Assembly (NCBI RefSeq): GCF_002906655.1
Contig: NZ_CP025794.1
Location: 1,550,001 to 1,614,000 of the forward strand
Length of the DNA stretch: 64,000 nucleotides
DNA from: Vibrio hyugaensis
Lineage (GTDB): Bacteria; Pseudomonadota; Gammaproteobacteria; Enterobacterales; Vibrionaceae
Direction of reading: 5' to 3'
A model generated the notes under the pieces. The model worked only from the letters and a program-made list of their open reading frames with translations, was not told the DNA's origin and did no database searches. Of the stretch, positions 27,801 through 37,509 are shown piece by piece. The stretch's first letter is position 1. The number at the start of each line of letters is the position of its first letter. A program made the position numbers and the translations under genes.

Positions 27801-27830
27801 CGGCCCCTAACTGTTACCAGCCAGGAGCCG
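27801..27830 (-). terminator. Terminator between bamB and der
   Basis: An imperfect stem begins CGGC and ends GCCG. On the minus strand it is followed by TTTTGTTGTTTG. It could uncouple der from the upstream genes. Confidence 0.65.
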
Positions 27831-27851
27831 AATGTGAATTATATCACGATA

Positions 27852-29012
27852 TTATTCGTTAATGGTTAGTTTCTTTACATCGCCATTGCGAGTGGTAATC
27901 ACGTAACCATCTGACAACAGGGTTGGCCCCACAGCGAAACCGCTGTCATCGACAAACTGTTGTGCTACGAACTCACCCGTTGAACGATCCATCCAGTGCA
28001 AGTAACCCAATGTGTCACCAACAACAAGATAGTTATCAACAAGAACAGGTGCTGTTAGCTGGCGGTACTCAAGCTTGCTGTTTTCCCAAAGCTCAGTACC
28101 ACTACGTGCATCAACAGCGACCACATGATCTTTCTCTGTAATCACAAAGATACGACTACCATCTGTCGCAATATCTGTGGCTGATGAGTAGTTACGTTTC
28201 CAAATTGGGTTTGCGCTGCGCAAGTCGATAGCAATCAACTGACCGTTGTAACCAACAGTGAAAAGAGTACCGCCAAGAACGATAGGAGAAGAATCTACGT
28301 CAACCAGACGATCAATCTCAGTTGCGCCTTTTGGTGTTCCAACCGGCTGTTGCCAAATCAACTGACCGCGTTCAACGATTGCCGCCGCAAGACGTCCATT
28401 CGCTGTACCCCAGAATACACCACCACCGATTGCAGTTGGTGTGCTATCGCCACGCAAGGTTAGGTTTGGAACTTCAGTGCTCAGTGCCCAACGTTGCTCA
28501 CCAGTGCTTTCGTCAAGCGCAATGAGAGTGCCACGGCTAGTATTAACGATGATCAAACCTGAGTCTGCGATTGGCTTCGCCAATACTTCACCGCCAACTT
28601 CAATACGCCAAATCACGTCACCAGTTTCTTGGTCAAGCGCGATCACTTCACCGTTTTCAGAACCAATATAAAGATTTTCGTAAGCCGCTGTAATACCGCC
28701 AGAAAGACGAGCAATCACATCTTCTTCTAGATTTACTTGCCACTTCTGCTTGCCGTTTTCTGGGTCCAATGCTTTAACTAAACCATCACGACTAGCAACA
28801 AACAGAGTGTCATTGGCCATAACAGGAGACAGCTTAGAGAAGTAATGACCTACGCCATCTCCAATTGATGTACTCCATTCACTGTTTGGTGTGAACTGGC
28901 TATCTACCTGAGGCAGTGGAGCCATAACAATGGTGTCTTCCTCGCTAGCACAACCGGCAAGAATTCCCACTGTTAATACCCCTAACAAGGCTTTCTTAAA
29001 GACTCTTTTCAT
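27852..29012 (-). CDS. bamB: Outer membrane assembly lipoprotein BamB
   Basis: A 386-residue lipoprotein of the BAM complex, which inserts beta-barrel proteins in the outer membrane. The lipobox ILAGC places Cys21 as the acylated residue. The rest is an eight-bladed propeller with repeated motifs such as LVKALDPENGKQKWQVN, EVIALDQETGDVIWRIE and LIALDESTGEQRWALS. An AAGGACC ribosome site precedes it. It follows yfgM by 12 bases, as in E. coli, so the two are an operon. Confidence 0.96.
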   Translation of the reverse strand: MKRVFKKALLGVLTVGILAGCASEEDTIVMAPLPQVDSQFTPNSEWSTSIGDGVGHYFSKLSPVMANDTLFVASRDGLVKALDPENGKQKWQVNLEEDVIARLSGGITAAYENLYIGSENGEVIALDQETGDVIWRIEVGGEVLAKPIADSGLIIVNTSRGTLIALDESTGEQRWALSTEVPNLTLRGDSTPTAIGGGVFWGTANGRLAAAIVERGQLIWQQPVGTPKGATEIDRLVDVDSSPIVLGGTLFTVGYNGQLIAIDLRSANPIWKRNYSSATDIATDGSRIFVITEKDHVVAVDARSGTELWENSKLEYRQLTAPVLVDNYLVVGDTLGYLHWMDRSTGEFVAQQFVDDSGFAVGPTLLSDGYVITTRNGDVKKLTINE

Positions 29013-29024
29013 CCAATGCGGTCC

Positions 29025-29639
29025 TTATTTCGCCAGATCGTCCAATTTCATTTGTAGCGTCGGGCTAGCATCTGCTGCTTGCTGAGCTTCCGTGTAAGCT
29101 GCGTATGCCGCTTCTTTGTCACCTTGACGAAGTGCGATATCACCACGAAGTTCTGCAATGCGACCAGTCCATGCTGCATCTGTTACTTTGCTTAGCTCAG
29201 CATTTGCTGCGTCAAAGTTGCCCATTTCCGCTTCAATGCGCGCAATACGGTAGCTGATAAGTGGAGTTAGCGCGGCATCTTTCGTGTTGCTTTGAGCCCA
29301 TTTCAATTGCTCAAGCGCAGCGGCAAGATCTTTTGCATCAACCTGAACTTTTGCTAATTGAAGTGATGCAAGTACTGAGTACTCTTTCACTTTATTTGAA
29401 TCAATGAACGCTTGAATATCTGTTTGAGCATCTGCGCCTTTCGTTTGCAAAGCATTCATCGCTGTTGTGTAGCTTTGAGAAGCTGCTTCACTCGCCTGAA
29501 CGACAGAATCCTGGTAGTAACGCCAGCCAAATAGACCACCTAAACCAACAACCGCACCGATGATGACGGCTTTGCCGTTTTCCTTCCACCAGTCTTTAAT
29601 GGCTTCAACTTGTTGTTCTTCAGTATCGTAAAGTTCCAC
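29025..29639 (-). CDS. yfgM: YfgM, TPR protein of the SecYEG periplasmic side
   Basis: A 204-residue protein with one N-terminal transmembrane helix (VIIGAVVGLGGLFGWRYY, about 25-42) and a periplasmic helical repeat domain, including QLKWAQSNTKDAALTPLISY. E. coli YfgM binds the Sec translocon and the chaperone PpiD. Its place directly upstream of bamB supports a role in handing envelope proteins onward. A hairpin AGGCTCC/GGAGCCT (29701-29721) lies in the gap to hisS. Confidence 0.9.
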   Translation of the reverse strand: MELYDTEEQQVEAIKDWWKENGKAVIIGAVVGLGGLFGWRYYQDSVVQASEAASQSYTTAMNALQTKGADAQTDIQAFIDSNKVKEYSVLASLQLAKVQVDAKDLAAALEQLKWAQSNTKDAALTPLISYRIARIEAEMGNFDAANAELSKVTDAAWTGRIAELRGDIALRQGDKEAAYAAYTEAQQAADASPTLQMKLDDLAK

Positions 29640-29764
29640 TTCCTGTCCTCTTAAAACATGTAAATGGCAGCAAGAGCTACCATTGCTCCTATTCGTCGAA
29701 AGGCTCCTATCTTGGGAGCCTCGTTATTACAAATTAGGATATAATCTTTAGCTTATTAAAAGAC

Positions 29765-31033
29765 TTAGATAAGTGCTGCGATCTTCTCAGCAACTTCTGC
29801 TTGATTGTAAGTCTCTTGCTCACCACCAACCAAATCTTTTAGTACTACGGTATTATCCGCAACTTCGTTTTCGCCCAGCACTAATGCTACAACAGCACCG
29901 ACTTTGTCTGCGCGTTTAAACTGTTTCTTGAAGTTACCACCACCGAAGTGATTCATCACACGAACACCTGGGACAGCTTCACGAAGCTGTTCTGCTAGCT
30001 TCATGCCTACCATCATTGTGCCTTCGCCAGCTGTCACTACGTAAACATCGACACTTCGACGAACATCGGTTAGCTCTAGTGTTTCTAGCATCAAAACAAG
30101 ACGCTCTAGGCCCATTGCAAAACCAACTGCTGGTGTTGCGTTACCACCTAATTGTTCTACAAGGCCATCGTAACGACCACCGCCACATACTGTGCCTTGA
30201 GCACCTAAGCTCTCAGTGATCCACTCAAATACCGTGCGGTTGTAGTAATCCAGACCACGAACTAGACGCTCGTTAACTGTGTATTCGATACCTGCAGCGT
30301 CTAAAAGTTCACATAGACCTGCGAAGTGTGCTTTAGATTCTTCACCTAAGTACTCAGAAAGGCGAGGTGCATCGCCTAAAATAGCCTGAACGTCAGGGTT
30401 CTTCGTATCCAGAACTCTCAGTGGGTTCGTGTGCATACGACGCTTACAATCTTCGTCTAGCACATCGATATGTTGCTCAAGGAATGCAACCAGTGCCGTG
30501 CGGTAATCTGCGCGATCTTCTTGAGAACCGATAGAGTTAAGCTCAAGACGAACATGTTCATGGATACCCAGCTCACGCCATAGACGTGCTGTCATCATGA
30601 TAAGCTCAGCATCAACATCTGGACCATTTAGACCGAACACCTCAACACCACACTGGTGGAATTGACGGTAACGACCTTTCTGCGGGCGTTCATGGCGGAA
30701 CATAGGCCCCATGTACCATAGACGTTGTTCGTCACGGTTGATCAGACTGTTTTGAATACATGCACGTACACAGCCAGCTGTACCTTCAGGGCGAAGTGTT
30801 AGGCTGTCTCCGTTACGATCATCAAAGGTGTACATTTCTTTTGAAACGACGTCTGTCTCTTCACCAACCGCGCGGCTGAATAGGTTTGTTTCTTCAACGA
30901 TTGGCATGCGCACTTCGTTGTAGCCGTATGCGCTCACGGTACTTTTTACTGCGTTTTCAAGTTTCTGCCACAGCGGAGACTGAGTTGGAAGGCAGTCGTT
31001 CATGCCTCGGATTGCTTGGATTTTCTTTGCCAC
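29765..31033 (-). CDS. hisS: Histidyl-tRNA synthetase
   Basis: A 422-residue class II synthetase. Motif 2 ([20 protein letters not shown]), the histidine-binding [15 protein letters not shown] and motif 3 ([11 protein letters not shown]) are all seen, followed by the C-terminal anticodon-binding domain (from about 330). The length is standard. It sits between ispG and yfgM in the conserved order. A small hairpin GAGCAC/GTGCTC (31059-31077) lies in the 55-base gap to ispG. Confidence 0.97.
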   Translation of the reverse strand: MAKKIQAIRGMNDCLPTQSPLWQKLENAVKSTVSAYGYNEVRMPIVEETNLFSRAVGEETDVVSKEMYTFDDRNGDSLTLRPEGTAGCVRACIQNSLINRDEQRLWYMGPMFRHERPQKGRYRQFHQCGVEVFGLNGPDVDAELIMMTARLWRELGIHEHVRLELNSIGSQEDRADYRTALVAFLEQHIDVLDEDCKRRMHTNPLRVLDTKNPDVQAILGDAPRLSEYLGEESKAHFAGLCELLDAAGIEYTVNERLVRGLDYYNRTVFEWITESLGAQGTVCGGGRYDGLVEQLGGNATPAVGFAMGLERLVLMLETLELTDVRRSVDVYVVTAGEGTMMVGMKLAEQLREAVPGVRVMNHFGGGNFKKQFKRADKVGAVVALVLGENEVADNTVVLKDLVGGEQETYNQAEVAEKIAALI

Positions 31034-31088
31034 AATAATTACCGTCGCTTAGTAACCCGAGCACACTTAGCGTGCTCAAGCTATGAGA

Positions 31089-32207
31089 TTAATCTTCTTG
31101 TTTGATATCGATGCGGTTAGCTTGGTCTAATACAGACGCTTTCGCACGGATTTTCGCTTCTAGCTGGTTCACTAGATCATCGTTGTCGAAACGCTCTTTC
31201 TGACGTTTGCCGTCTTCGTAGAATGCGCTCTTCTTATTGCTGCCAGCTAGACCTAGGTGTGAAACCTCAGCTTCACCTGGGCCGTTTACTACACAGCCGA
31301 TGATAGACACATCCATAGGTGTGATGATGTCTTCTAGACGCTCTTCCAGTGCGTTAACTGTGTTAATCACGTCGAACTCCTGACGTGAACAGCTTGGACA
31401 AGCAATAAAGTTGATGCCACGTGAGCGAATACGCAAAGACTTAAGAATATCAAAGCCAACTTTGATCTCTTCTACTGGATCTGCCGCCAATGAGATACGT
31501 AGCGTATCACCGATGCCTTCAGCCAAAAGCATACCAAGACCAACCGATGACTTAACAGCGCCAGCTCTTGCACCACCTGCTTCGGTGATACCTAGGTGTA
31601 GTGGCTGGTCAATCTGTTTTGCCAATAGACGGTATGAATCCACCGCTAGGAACACATCCGACGCTTTCACACTGACTTTAAACTGGTCAAAGTTAAGACG
31701 ATCTAGATGATCCACGTGACGCATCGCCGACTCTACCAATGCCTCTGGCGTTGGCTCACCGTATTTCATCTGCAGATCTTTTTCCAAAGAACCACCGTTT
31801 ACACCAATACGGATAGGGATGTTTTTGTCACGGGCACAATCAACAACAGAGCGAATACGCTCTTCGTTTCCGATGTTACCTGGGTTGATACGCAAACAAT
31901 CAACACCGTACTCTGCCACTTTCAGGGCGATACGGTAGTCAAAGTGAATGTCCGCAACTAACGGCACAGACACTTGCTGTTTGATGAGCTTAAAAGCTTC
32001 CGCAGCATCCATAGTAGGAACAGAAACACGTACAATGTCTGCACCCACTTTTTCTAATGCTCGGATTTGTGCGACTGTAGCTTCCACATCAGTCGTGCGA
32101 GTGTTTGTCATTGACTGTACAGCAATCGGTGCACCATCACCAATTGGCACATCACCCACATAAATACGCGTCGATTTACGACGAATAATTGGAGATTCGT
32201 GTTGCAT
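31089..32207 (-). CDS. ispG: HMB-PP synthase IspG
   Basis: A 372-residue flavodoxin-dependent enzyme of the MEP isoprenoid pathway, converting MEcPP to HMBPP. The N-terminal TIM barrel begins [15 protein letters not shown]. The C-terminal part has the cluster ligands CPSC and the cysteine of [11 protein letters not shown], which hold a 4Fe-4S cluster. It follows rodZ by only 5 bases, so the two are cotranscribed. Its cluster is supplied by the ISC system encoded about 5-10 kb away. Confidence 0.97.
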   Translation of the reverse strand: MQHESPIIRRKSTRIYVGDVPIGDGAPIAVQSMTNTRTTDVEATVAQIRALEKVGADIVRVSVPTMDAAEAFKLIKQQVSVPLVADIHFDYRIALKVAEYGVDCLRINPGNIGNEERIRSVVDCARDKNIPIRIGVNGGSLEKDLQMKYGEPTPEALVESAMRHVDHLDRLNFDQFKVSVKASDVFLAVDSYRLLAKQIDQPLHLGITEAGGARAGAVKSSVGLGMLLAEGIGDTLRISLAADPVEEIKVGFDILKSLRIRSRGINFIACPSCSRQEFDVINTVNALEERLEDIITPMDVSIIGCVVNGPGEAEVSHLGLAGSNKKSAFYEDGKRQKERFDNDDLVNQLEAKIRAKASVLDQANRIDIKQED

Positions 32208-32212
32208 AATAT

Positions 32213-33169
32213 TTATAACGGTAAAGTGAATCTAGCGACTTTGCCTGAAGTATACCCAGAAAGGTCGACAGGTTCACTTGCAAATGTCATGGTTACGCCT
32301 TCTGGTGCGCCTAATATCACTTTAAAAGGTGCTTTTCCGGCAAGTTCTACGTCTTGACCCGGTTTACGGGTCCCGCTTACTAGCGTTTTGCCATTCGAGT
32401 CCTTAACCTGAATCCAGCAGTCTGCTTTAAACTTCATGGTTAATAACGTCATGCCCTCTGGCACAACAGGCGTCATTGGTTCTTGAGTTGCTTGAGCATC
32501 TTCGATGACCGCAACAGGCTCTTCTGCCACAGCTTCTGTCACCGCTTCTTCAGTTGCTGCTACCGCGCTTTCTGCTTTACTTACCGTCTCGTCAGCAGAT
32601 GAAACGGCTTCAGTAACTTCTACCACTGGCGCAACTTCCGCAGGCGTGCTTGCGATAAGTTCATCGGCACTCATTAGATCGATATCAGCATCGTCCGCTG
32701 TTTGTTCCGTTTCTGAACTTGATTCTGTCACAACTTGAGCAAGGCTGTTTTCTTGCTGGTTCTGCCACCACCAAGCGCCAGAGATACCAGTAATCACAAT
32801 CGCAATCGCCCATGTGAGCAGCATAATTCGGCTATTGTGTTTCTCGTGTTTGGTTTTACGAGAGAAACTTTGCATCTCTGTTTCTTGTGGCTTAACGTGA
32901 ACTTCAGAAGTTTGCTCTAAAGCTGCCAAAACAATCTTTTCATCAAGCCCAACAAGCTTTGCATAAGAACGTAAGTAACCACGAGTAAACGTAGTAACTT
33001 GCTGTGCTTCAAATCGATTGTTTTCAATATCTTCAATAACAGAAACGCGAAGTCTTAGGCGATCAGCAACATGCTTCTGAGTCATCCCTAGAGATTCGCG
33101 TTTGTTTTTTAGTAACGTGCCAGCTTCCATAGAAAGCGGGACTTCATTGGTGTTTTCGTGTTCTGTCAT
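32213..33169 (-). CDS. rodZ: Cytoskeletal protein RodZ
   Basis: A 318-residue bitopic membrane protein linking MreB to the cell-shape machinery. A cytoplasmic helix-turn-helix domain (about 14-85: [20 protein letters not shown]) is followed by a basic stretch, one transmembrane helix (115-135), a long acidic and Ala/Val-rich periplasmic linker (about 140-230) and a C-terminal beta domain ([19 protein letters not shown]). The linker is low complexity. A 413-base gap separates it from rlmN. Confidence 0.93.
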   Translation of the reverse strand: MTEHENTNEVPLSMEAGTLLKNKRESLGMTQKHVADRLRLRVSVIEDIENNRFEAQQVTTFTRGYLRSYAKLVGLDEKIVLAALEQTSEVHVKPQETEMQSFSRKTKHEKHNSRIMLLTWAIAIVITGISGAWWWQNQQENSLAQVVTESSSETEQTADDADIDLMSADELIASTPAEVAPVVEVTEAVSSADETVSKAESAVAATEEAVTEAVAEEPVAVIEDAQATQEPMTPVVPEGMTLLTMKFKADCWIQVKDSNGKTLVSGTRKPGQDVELAGKAPFKVILGAPEGVTMTFASEPVDLSGYTSGKVARFTLPL

Positions 33170-33582
33170 AATGGCGGTATTTAATCTGTTTGGTGGCTAA
33201 CACAGTTATTTATTTTCGTTTTTGTTCTTAAGCCTCACTTAAAGATAGCTAGCCTAAACGCGTTAACCAAAATAATCTTTTAGAAATTCTCAGTGTTCAG
33301 AGTATGAATGCTCGCTTGCAATGAATCAGCAAACGTAATTGAGAGAATACTGAGAATAGTCAGTGTCTTTGTTATATTTCGCTCACCATGATAAGCGAAT
33401 GTATAAGGAAGACAAAAACTCTTTGCTCTCAAATTAACAGATAGCTCAAGCTTTTGTCCAAAAATTGACACAGCTAAGTAATATTTCTACTCACAACGCT
33501 GTGTCTATAAGGATACAGTGTAGATATTACAAACAAAATAGCCAGAGCATAAGGCTCTGGCTATTCAAGAATTTGTTACAAC
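33170..33582. other. rodZ-rlmN gap with several inverted repeats
   Basis: No convincing gene was found; a 63-codon minus-strand frame lacks homology I can recognise. It holds an inverted repeat ATTCTCAGT/ACTGAGAAT (33286-33294, 33349-33357), GACACAGC/GCTGTGTC (33467-33474, 33498-33505) and an overlapping pair with GTAATAT...CTAC/GTAGATATTAC (33478-33490, 33520-33530). The rodZ promoter and the rlmN terminator must lie here. In Pseudomonas a pilF/pilW gene occupies this position, but not here. Confidence 0.45.
33540..33562 (-). terminator. Terminator of rlmN
   Basis: The 9-bp stem AGCCAGAGC/GCTCTGGCT has a 5-base loop. On the minus strand ATTTTGTTTG follows. It lies 20 bases after the rlmN stop. 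Confidence 0.85.
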
Positions 33583-34710
33583 TTATACTGCTTTTACGTC
33601 GATGGTTTCTGCACCACGCGCAGCTTTTAGAGATGCTGTACGTTTGGTGCGGTCAATAACATCACCAACTAACTGCCCGCATGCGGCATCAATATCATCA
33701 CCACGCGTTTTACGAACCGTTACCGTGTGTTCGTATTGCATCAATGTTTTCTGGAAACGGTCGATGCGTGAGTTACTTGGTTTTTTGTAAGGAGAACCTG
33801 GATACGGGTTAAACGGAATCAGGTTGATCTTACATGGCGTATCTTTCATTAGCTCCGCAAGTTCACGAGCGTGGTCCATATCATCATTCACATGATCAAG
33901 TAGTACGTACTCAACGGTTACTTTTCCGCGGTTAGCATTCGATGAAGCGATGTAACGACGAACTGATGCAAGGAAATCTTGAATGTCCCAACGGTCGTTG
34001 ATCGGCATAATTTGGCTACGTAGTTCATCGTTTGGCGCGTGTAGAGAGATCGCCAATGCGACGTCAATTTTACCCGTCATCTGATCAAGACCAGAAACCA
34101 CACCAGAAGTAGATACGGTGACACGACGTTTAGACAAGCCAAAACCAAGATCATCAAGCATGATTTCAAGCGCAGGGATAAGGTTCTTCATGTTTAGAAG
34201 AGGCTCACCCATGCCCATCATTACCACGTTAGTGATTGGGCGACGACCGGTTTCTTTTTGCAAACCAACTTCGCGCGCAGCACGCCATACCTGACCAATG
34301 ATTTCAGAGACTTTTAGGTTACGGTTGAAACCCTGTTGAGCGGTTGAACAGAACTTACATTCCAGCGCACAACCTACCTGAGACGATACACATAATGTCG
34401 CACGATCTTCTTCTGGGATATAAACCGTTTCTACGTCCTGATCACCAACCTTCATCGCCCACTTGATTGTGCCGTCTGAAGAGTGCTGAGCTTCTGCTAC
34501 CGTTGGTGCTTTGATTTCGCACTTGTGTTGCAGTTTTTCACGTAGCTTCTTGTTGATGTTCGTCATGTTATCGAAGTCATCAACACCGAAATGGTAGATC
34601 CACTTCATAACCTGATCCGCACGGAACGCTTTTTCGCCTAGCTCTTCCGCGAAAAATTGACGCATGCCTTTGCGATCAAAGTCGAGTAGATTGATTTTTT
34701 CAGTGGTCAT
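33583..34710 (-). CDS. rlmN: Dual 23S rRNA/tRNA m2A methyltransferase RlmN
   Basis: A 375-residue radical SAM enzyme that methylates A2503 of 23S rRNA and A37 of some tRNAs. The radical SAM cluster motif is CALECKFC (CxxxCxxC). The glycine-rich [12 protein letters not shown] follows, and the C-terminal region has a conserved Cys in AACGQL. The start ATG at 34710 ([11 protein letters not shown]) has the ribosome site GAGAGG; a further ATG at 34734 would add eight unsupported residues. The monocistronic unit ends in a strong terminator. Confidence 0.96.
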   Translation of the reverse strand: MTTEKINLLDFDRKGMRQFFAEELGEKAFRADQVMKWIYHFGVDDFDNMTNINKKLREKLQHKCEIKAPTVAEAQHSSDGTIKWAMKVGDQDVETVYIPEEDRATLCVSSQVGCALECKFCSTAQQGFNRNLKVSEIIGQVWRAAREVGLQKETGRRPITNVVMMGMGEPLLNMKNLIPALEIMLDDLGFGLSKRRVTVSTSGVVSGLDQMTGKIDVALAISLHAPNDELRSQIMPINDRWDIQDFLASVRRYIASSNANRGKVTVEYVLLDHVNDDMDHARELAELMKDTPCKINLIPFNPYPGSPYKKPSNSRIDRFQKTLMQYEHTVTVRKTRGDDIDAACGQLVGDVIDRTKRTASLKAARGAETIDVKAV

Positions 34711-34876
34711 GTTGCCTCTCAATGACTGAAACAAGAATAAGGGCGCGAATTGTACAGCCTTTATGCAGCTACAACAAGGGCTCTAAGACCCTGAGTTTGC
34801 TAAGGCATTAAAATCTTATAGATTAAATTTTAGACAATAGGTGTAATCAGTTCTCAGTCAATTTTCGATAATAAAA

Positions 34877-34898
34877 AGCCCCGGAAAATTCCGAGGCT
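34877..34898 (-). terminator. Terminator of ndk
   Basis: The stem AGCCCCGGAA/TTCCGAGGCT has one mismatch and an AA loop. On the minus strand five Ts follow. Confidence 0.8.
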
Positions 34899-34920
34899 CA
34901 ACATTCATATTAGAACAAGA

Positions 34921-35346
34921 TTAACGCGGGCAAATCTCTGACTCAGGGAAGAAGAATTCAATCTCACGAGCTGCAGATGCAGGACTGTCTGAGCCATGAA
35001 CAGAGTTGTAACGCATACTAAGTGCGTAGTCTGCACGGATAGTGCCACATGCCGCTTCTTCTGGATTTGTTTTCCCCATTAGCTCACGGTAACGAGCGAT
35101 TGCATCTTCACCTTCCAAAACCTGAACCATGATAGGGCCAGATGTCATGAACTCTTTCAGTGCAGGGAAAAAAGGTTTGCCTTCATGTTCTGCGTAAAAA
35201 CCGCTCGCCTGTTCTTCTGTCAGATGAACCATTTTTGCAGCAACGATGCGTAGACCAGCTTTTTCAATGCGGTGGTAGATCTCACCAATCAGATTGCGTT
35301 CTACAGCGTCGGGCTTAACAATTGAAAACGTTCTTTCTAGAGCCAT
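34921..35346 (-). CDS. ndk: Nucleoside diphosphate kinase
   Basis: A 141-residue housekeeping kinase that balances nucleoside triphosphate pools. The N-terminus [18 protein letters not shown] and the phosphohistidine segment [12 protein letters not shown] are both intact. The ribosome site AAAAGGAAA precedes the ATG. It lies between pepB and rlmN, with its own terminator, as in other gammaproteobacteria. Confidence 0.97.
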   Translation of the reverse strand: MALERTFSIVKPDAVERNLIGEIYHRIEKAGLRIVAAKMVHLTEEQASGFYAEHEGKPFFPALKEFMTSGPIMVQVLEGEDAIARYRELMGKTNPEEAACGTIRADYALSMRYNSVHGSDSPASAAREIEFFFPESEICPR

Positions 35347-35411
35347 AAAGTTTCCTTTTTGTACTTGTAATAATAGTTTTATATGAGGGACTTGCGTCTC
35401 TCTTAGTTATA

Positions 35412-35437
35412 CCAGTACAGACAAAAGTCTGCACTGG
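35412..35437 (-). terminator. Probable pepB terminator hairpin
   Basis: The 11-bp arms CCAGTACAGAC/GTCTGCACTGG have one mismatch and an AAAA loop, 9 bases after the pepB stop. The minus-strand tail is only weakly T-rich, so termination may be partial and ndk may be cotranscribed. Confidence 0.6.
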
Positions 35438-35445
35438 CAAAAGTC

Positions 35446-36744
35446 TTATTTTGTGGCTTGTTCGTTTAGGAAACGGGCAAGAGTACGAACCCCCATACCT
35501 GTCGCACCAGCAGACCATTTATCTGACGCTGACTTACGGTAGGTACCCGCGCAATCAAAATGCAACCAACCTTTCTTGTAATCTTCAACGAAGTAAGACA
35601 AGAATGCCGCGGCAGTGCTCGCACCAGGAGAGTAATCACCAGAACTGATGTTAGACAGGTCAGCAAAGTTTGATGGCAGCATGCCACGGTGGAAATCAGC
35701 AAGAGGTAGTGGCCACAGACCTTCTTTCTCTTGGTTCGCGGCCGTTAGCGCTTGATGAGAAAGCTCGTCATCAAAACTCATTAGTGCATGGTAATCATTA
35801 CCTAGTGCGTTCTTCGCTGCGCCTGTCAGCGTTGCACAGTCAATGATGAGCTCTGGGGTTTGCTCACTTGCGTAAATAAGACCATCAGCAAGTACCAAGC
35901 GCCCTTCGGCGTCGGTGTTCATGATCTCAACCGTCTTACCGTTTTTGTAGGTAATGATGTCGCCAAGTTTAAGCGCACGACCAGATACCATGTTCTCAGC
36001 ACAACAAAGAATCAGCTTCACACGCTTGTTCAGACCACGAAGAATAGCGAGACCAAGACCACCAGTAATCGTACCTGAACCGCCCATATCAGCCTTCATT
36101 GCCGTCATGAAGTTTGATGGCTTAAGGCTGTAGCCGCCTGAATCAAAGGTAATGCCTTTACCAACTAAACATGCAAATACCGGTGCGTTTTCATCACCTG
36201 TTGGATTGTAGTCAAGTTGCAGCATTGCTGACGTTCGCTCAGAACCACGACCCACTGCGTAGATACCTTCCCAGCCTTCCGACAGTAGGTCTTTATCTTT
36301 TACGATACGAGCAGTAACTGTACCTTGAGGCGCCACAGATTTGATGAATTCCGCAGCCATGGTTGCCAGTTGACGAGGGGCAACTTCTTCTGCTGTTTTG
36401 TTGATAATGTCACGAGTAAAGTCGGTTGCAGTGATGCGAGCATGAAGCTCAGCTTGGTCTTTTTCAGACAGAGCAATCCACTCTAATGTGCCGTGTTTTT
36501 TCGGGTTGCGGTAACCTTGGTGGAAAGCCCAAACGCTTTCAACATCCCAGTTATCACCAGCAAGTAGAATTGAACGAATTCCTTGGCCATCTAGTTGACG
36601 AGCTGCACGTTGGACTGCGCCAAGATCATGCCCTTCACCTAGGTGAATCGTTGCGCCATTTTCAGCGAAAGAAAGCAATGCTTTGTCGCCCCAATGTGGT
36701 GCCGCTGGTTCTTGGCTTAGAAATACAGACATCTGTGTAGACAT
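35446..36744 (-). CDS. pepB: Aminopeptidase B (M17 family)
   Basis: A 432-residue M17 leucyl-type aminopeptidase that degrades peptides in the cytoplasm. The metal and active-site segments [24 protein letters not shown] and the signature NTDAEGRL are present. Its length and its location next to iscX identify PepB rather than PepA, which is longer. The start has a strong AAGGAG ribosome site. It is separated from iscX by a bidirectional terminator. Confidence 0.94.
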   Translation of the reverse strand: MSTQMSVFLSQEPAAPHWGDKALLSFAENGATIHLGEGHDLGAVQRAARQLDGQGIRSILLAGDNWDVESVWAFHQGYRNPKKHGTLEWIALSEKDQAELHARITATDFTRDIINKTAEEVAPRQLATMAAEFIKSVAPQGTVTARIVKDKDLLSEGWEGIYAVGRGSERTSAMLQLDYNPTGDENAPVFACLVGKGITFDSGGYSLKPSNFMTAMKADMGGSGTITGGLGLAILRGLNKRVKLILCCAENMVSGRALKLGDIITYKNGKTVEIMNTDAEGRLVLADGLIYASEQTPELIIDCATLTGAAKNALGNDYHALMSFDDELSHQALTAANQEKEGLWPLPLADFHRGMLPSNFADLSNISSGDYSPGASTAAAFLSYFVEDYKKGWLHFDCAGTYRKSASDKWSAGATGMGVRTLARFLNEQATK

Positions 36745-36846
36745 GGTTTCTCCTTGTCTTATAACGGCGTTGCCTACGCCTCTTCTTTTTAATAACTAAC
36801 GGATGTTAGCATTATGTAGGGTAAAAATGTCAACTTGATAAAAAAA

Positions 36847-36870
36847 CGGACCTTGAGGTCCGCTTTTTTT
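36847..36870. terminator. Terminator closing the isc operon
   Basis: The stem CGGACC/GGTCCG with a TTGA loop is flanked by A-runs and T-runs. It lies 46 bases downstream of the iscX stop on the minus strand and before pepB. Confidence 0.9.
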
Positions 36871-36915
36871 AGTGAGAATTGTTAACTCTGCTGCGTTTTA
36901 CCGCCGAATCGAGCA

Positions 36916-37110
36916 TTAGTCAGCTTCATCCATCCAGCACAAGATAACGGCTTCTAGGATCTTTTCATTAGAACGGTTTGGTTCATCGTCAAACTCTTCC
37001 AATTCAGTGATCCATTGATGTAAATCCGTAAAACGTACCGTTTTAGGATCCGTATCAGGAAACTTGTCACAAAGCTCAATCGCGATGTCGCGAGAATCTG
37101 TCCATTTCAT
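36916..37110 (-). CDS. iscX: IscX Fe-S assembly protein
   Basis: A 64-residue acidic protein ([21 protein letters not shown]) that binds IscS and iron and tunes cluster assembly. The length and the DP-rich core match E. coli IscX. It is the last gene of the isc operon, 47 bases after fdx, and is followed by the operon terminator. Confidence 0.95.
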   Translation of the reverse strand: MKWTDSRDIAIELCDKFPDTDPKTVRFTDLHQWITELEEFDDEPNRSNEKILEAVILCWMDEAD

Positions 37111-37157
37111 TGCTCATCTTCCTTTTGCTTCGCCCCTATATTATTGGGGAGATAGTA

Positions 37158-37496
37158 TTAGTGATCTTCTGACGCGTGGTTCAACGTGTATTTCGGAATC
37201 TCAACAACCAAATCTTCATCAGCGACCTTCGCTTGGCAACCTAAGCGAGATTCTGGTTCCAGACCCCATGCTTTATCTAGCATATCGTCTTCTAGTTCTT
37301 CACTCTCTTCCAGTGAATCAAAACCTTCACGAATGATCACGTGGCAAGTTGTACAAGCACATGACTTTTCACATGCGTGTTCAATACCGATACCGTTTTT
37401 CAGTGCTACGTCTAGAACGGTGTCACCAGTGTTTGCTTCCAACACTGCACCTTCTGGGCACAAATCTTCGTGCGGTAATACAATAATCTTAGGCAT
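37158..37496 (-). CDS. fdx: ISC-type 2Fe-2S ferredoxin
   Basis: A 112-residue adrenodoxin-like ferredoxin that supplies electrons during cluster assembly. The cluster ligands are seen as CEKSCACTTC plus a later cysteine in LGCQAKV. The N-terminus MPKIIVLPHEDLCPEG is typical. It follows hscA by 13 bases in the standard order. Confidence 0.96.
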   Translation of the reverse strand: MPKIIVLPHEDLCPEGAVLEANTGDTVLDVALKNGIGIEHACEKSCACTTCHVIIREGFDSLEESEELEDDMLDKAWGLEPESRLGCQAKVADEDLVVEIPKYTLNHASEDH

Positions 37497-37509
37497 AACT
37501 ACTTATCTC

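Noticed and set aside
31059..31077. Hairpin GAGCAC/GTGCTC between ispG and hisS as a terminator
   Set aside because: Six-base stem without a T-run; more likely incidental within an operon.
33280..33471. 63-codon minus-strand frame in the rodZ-rlmN gap
   Set aside because: No ribosome site or recognisable domain; the region is better described by inverted repeats.
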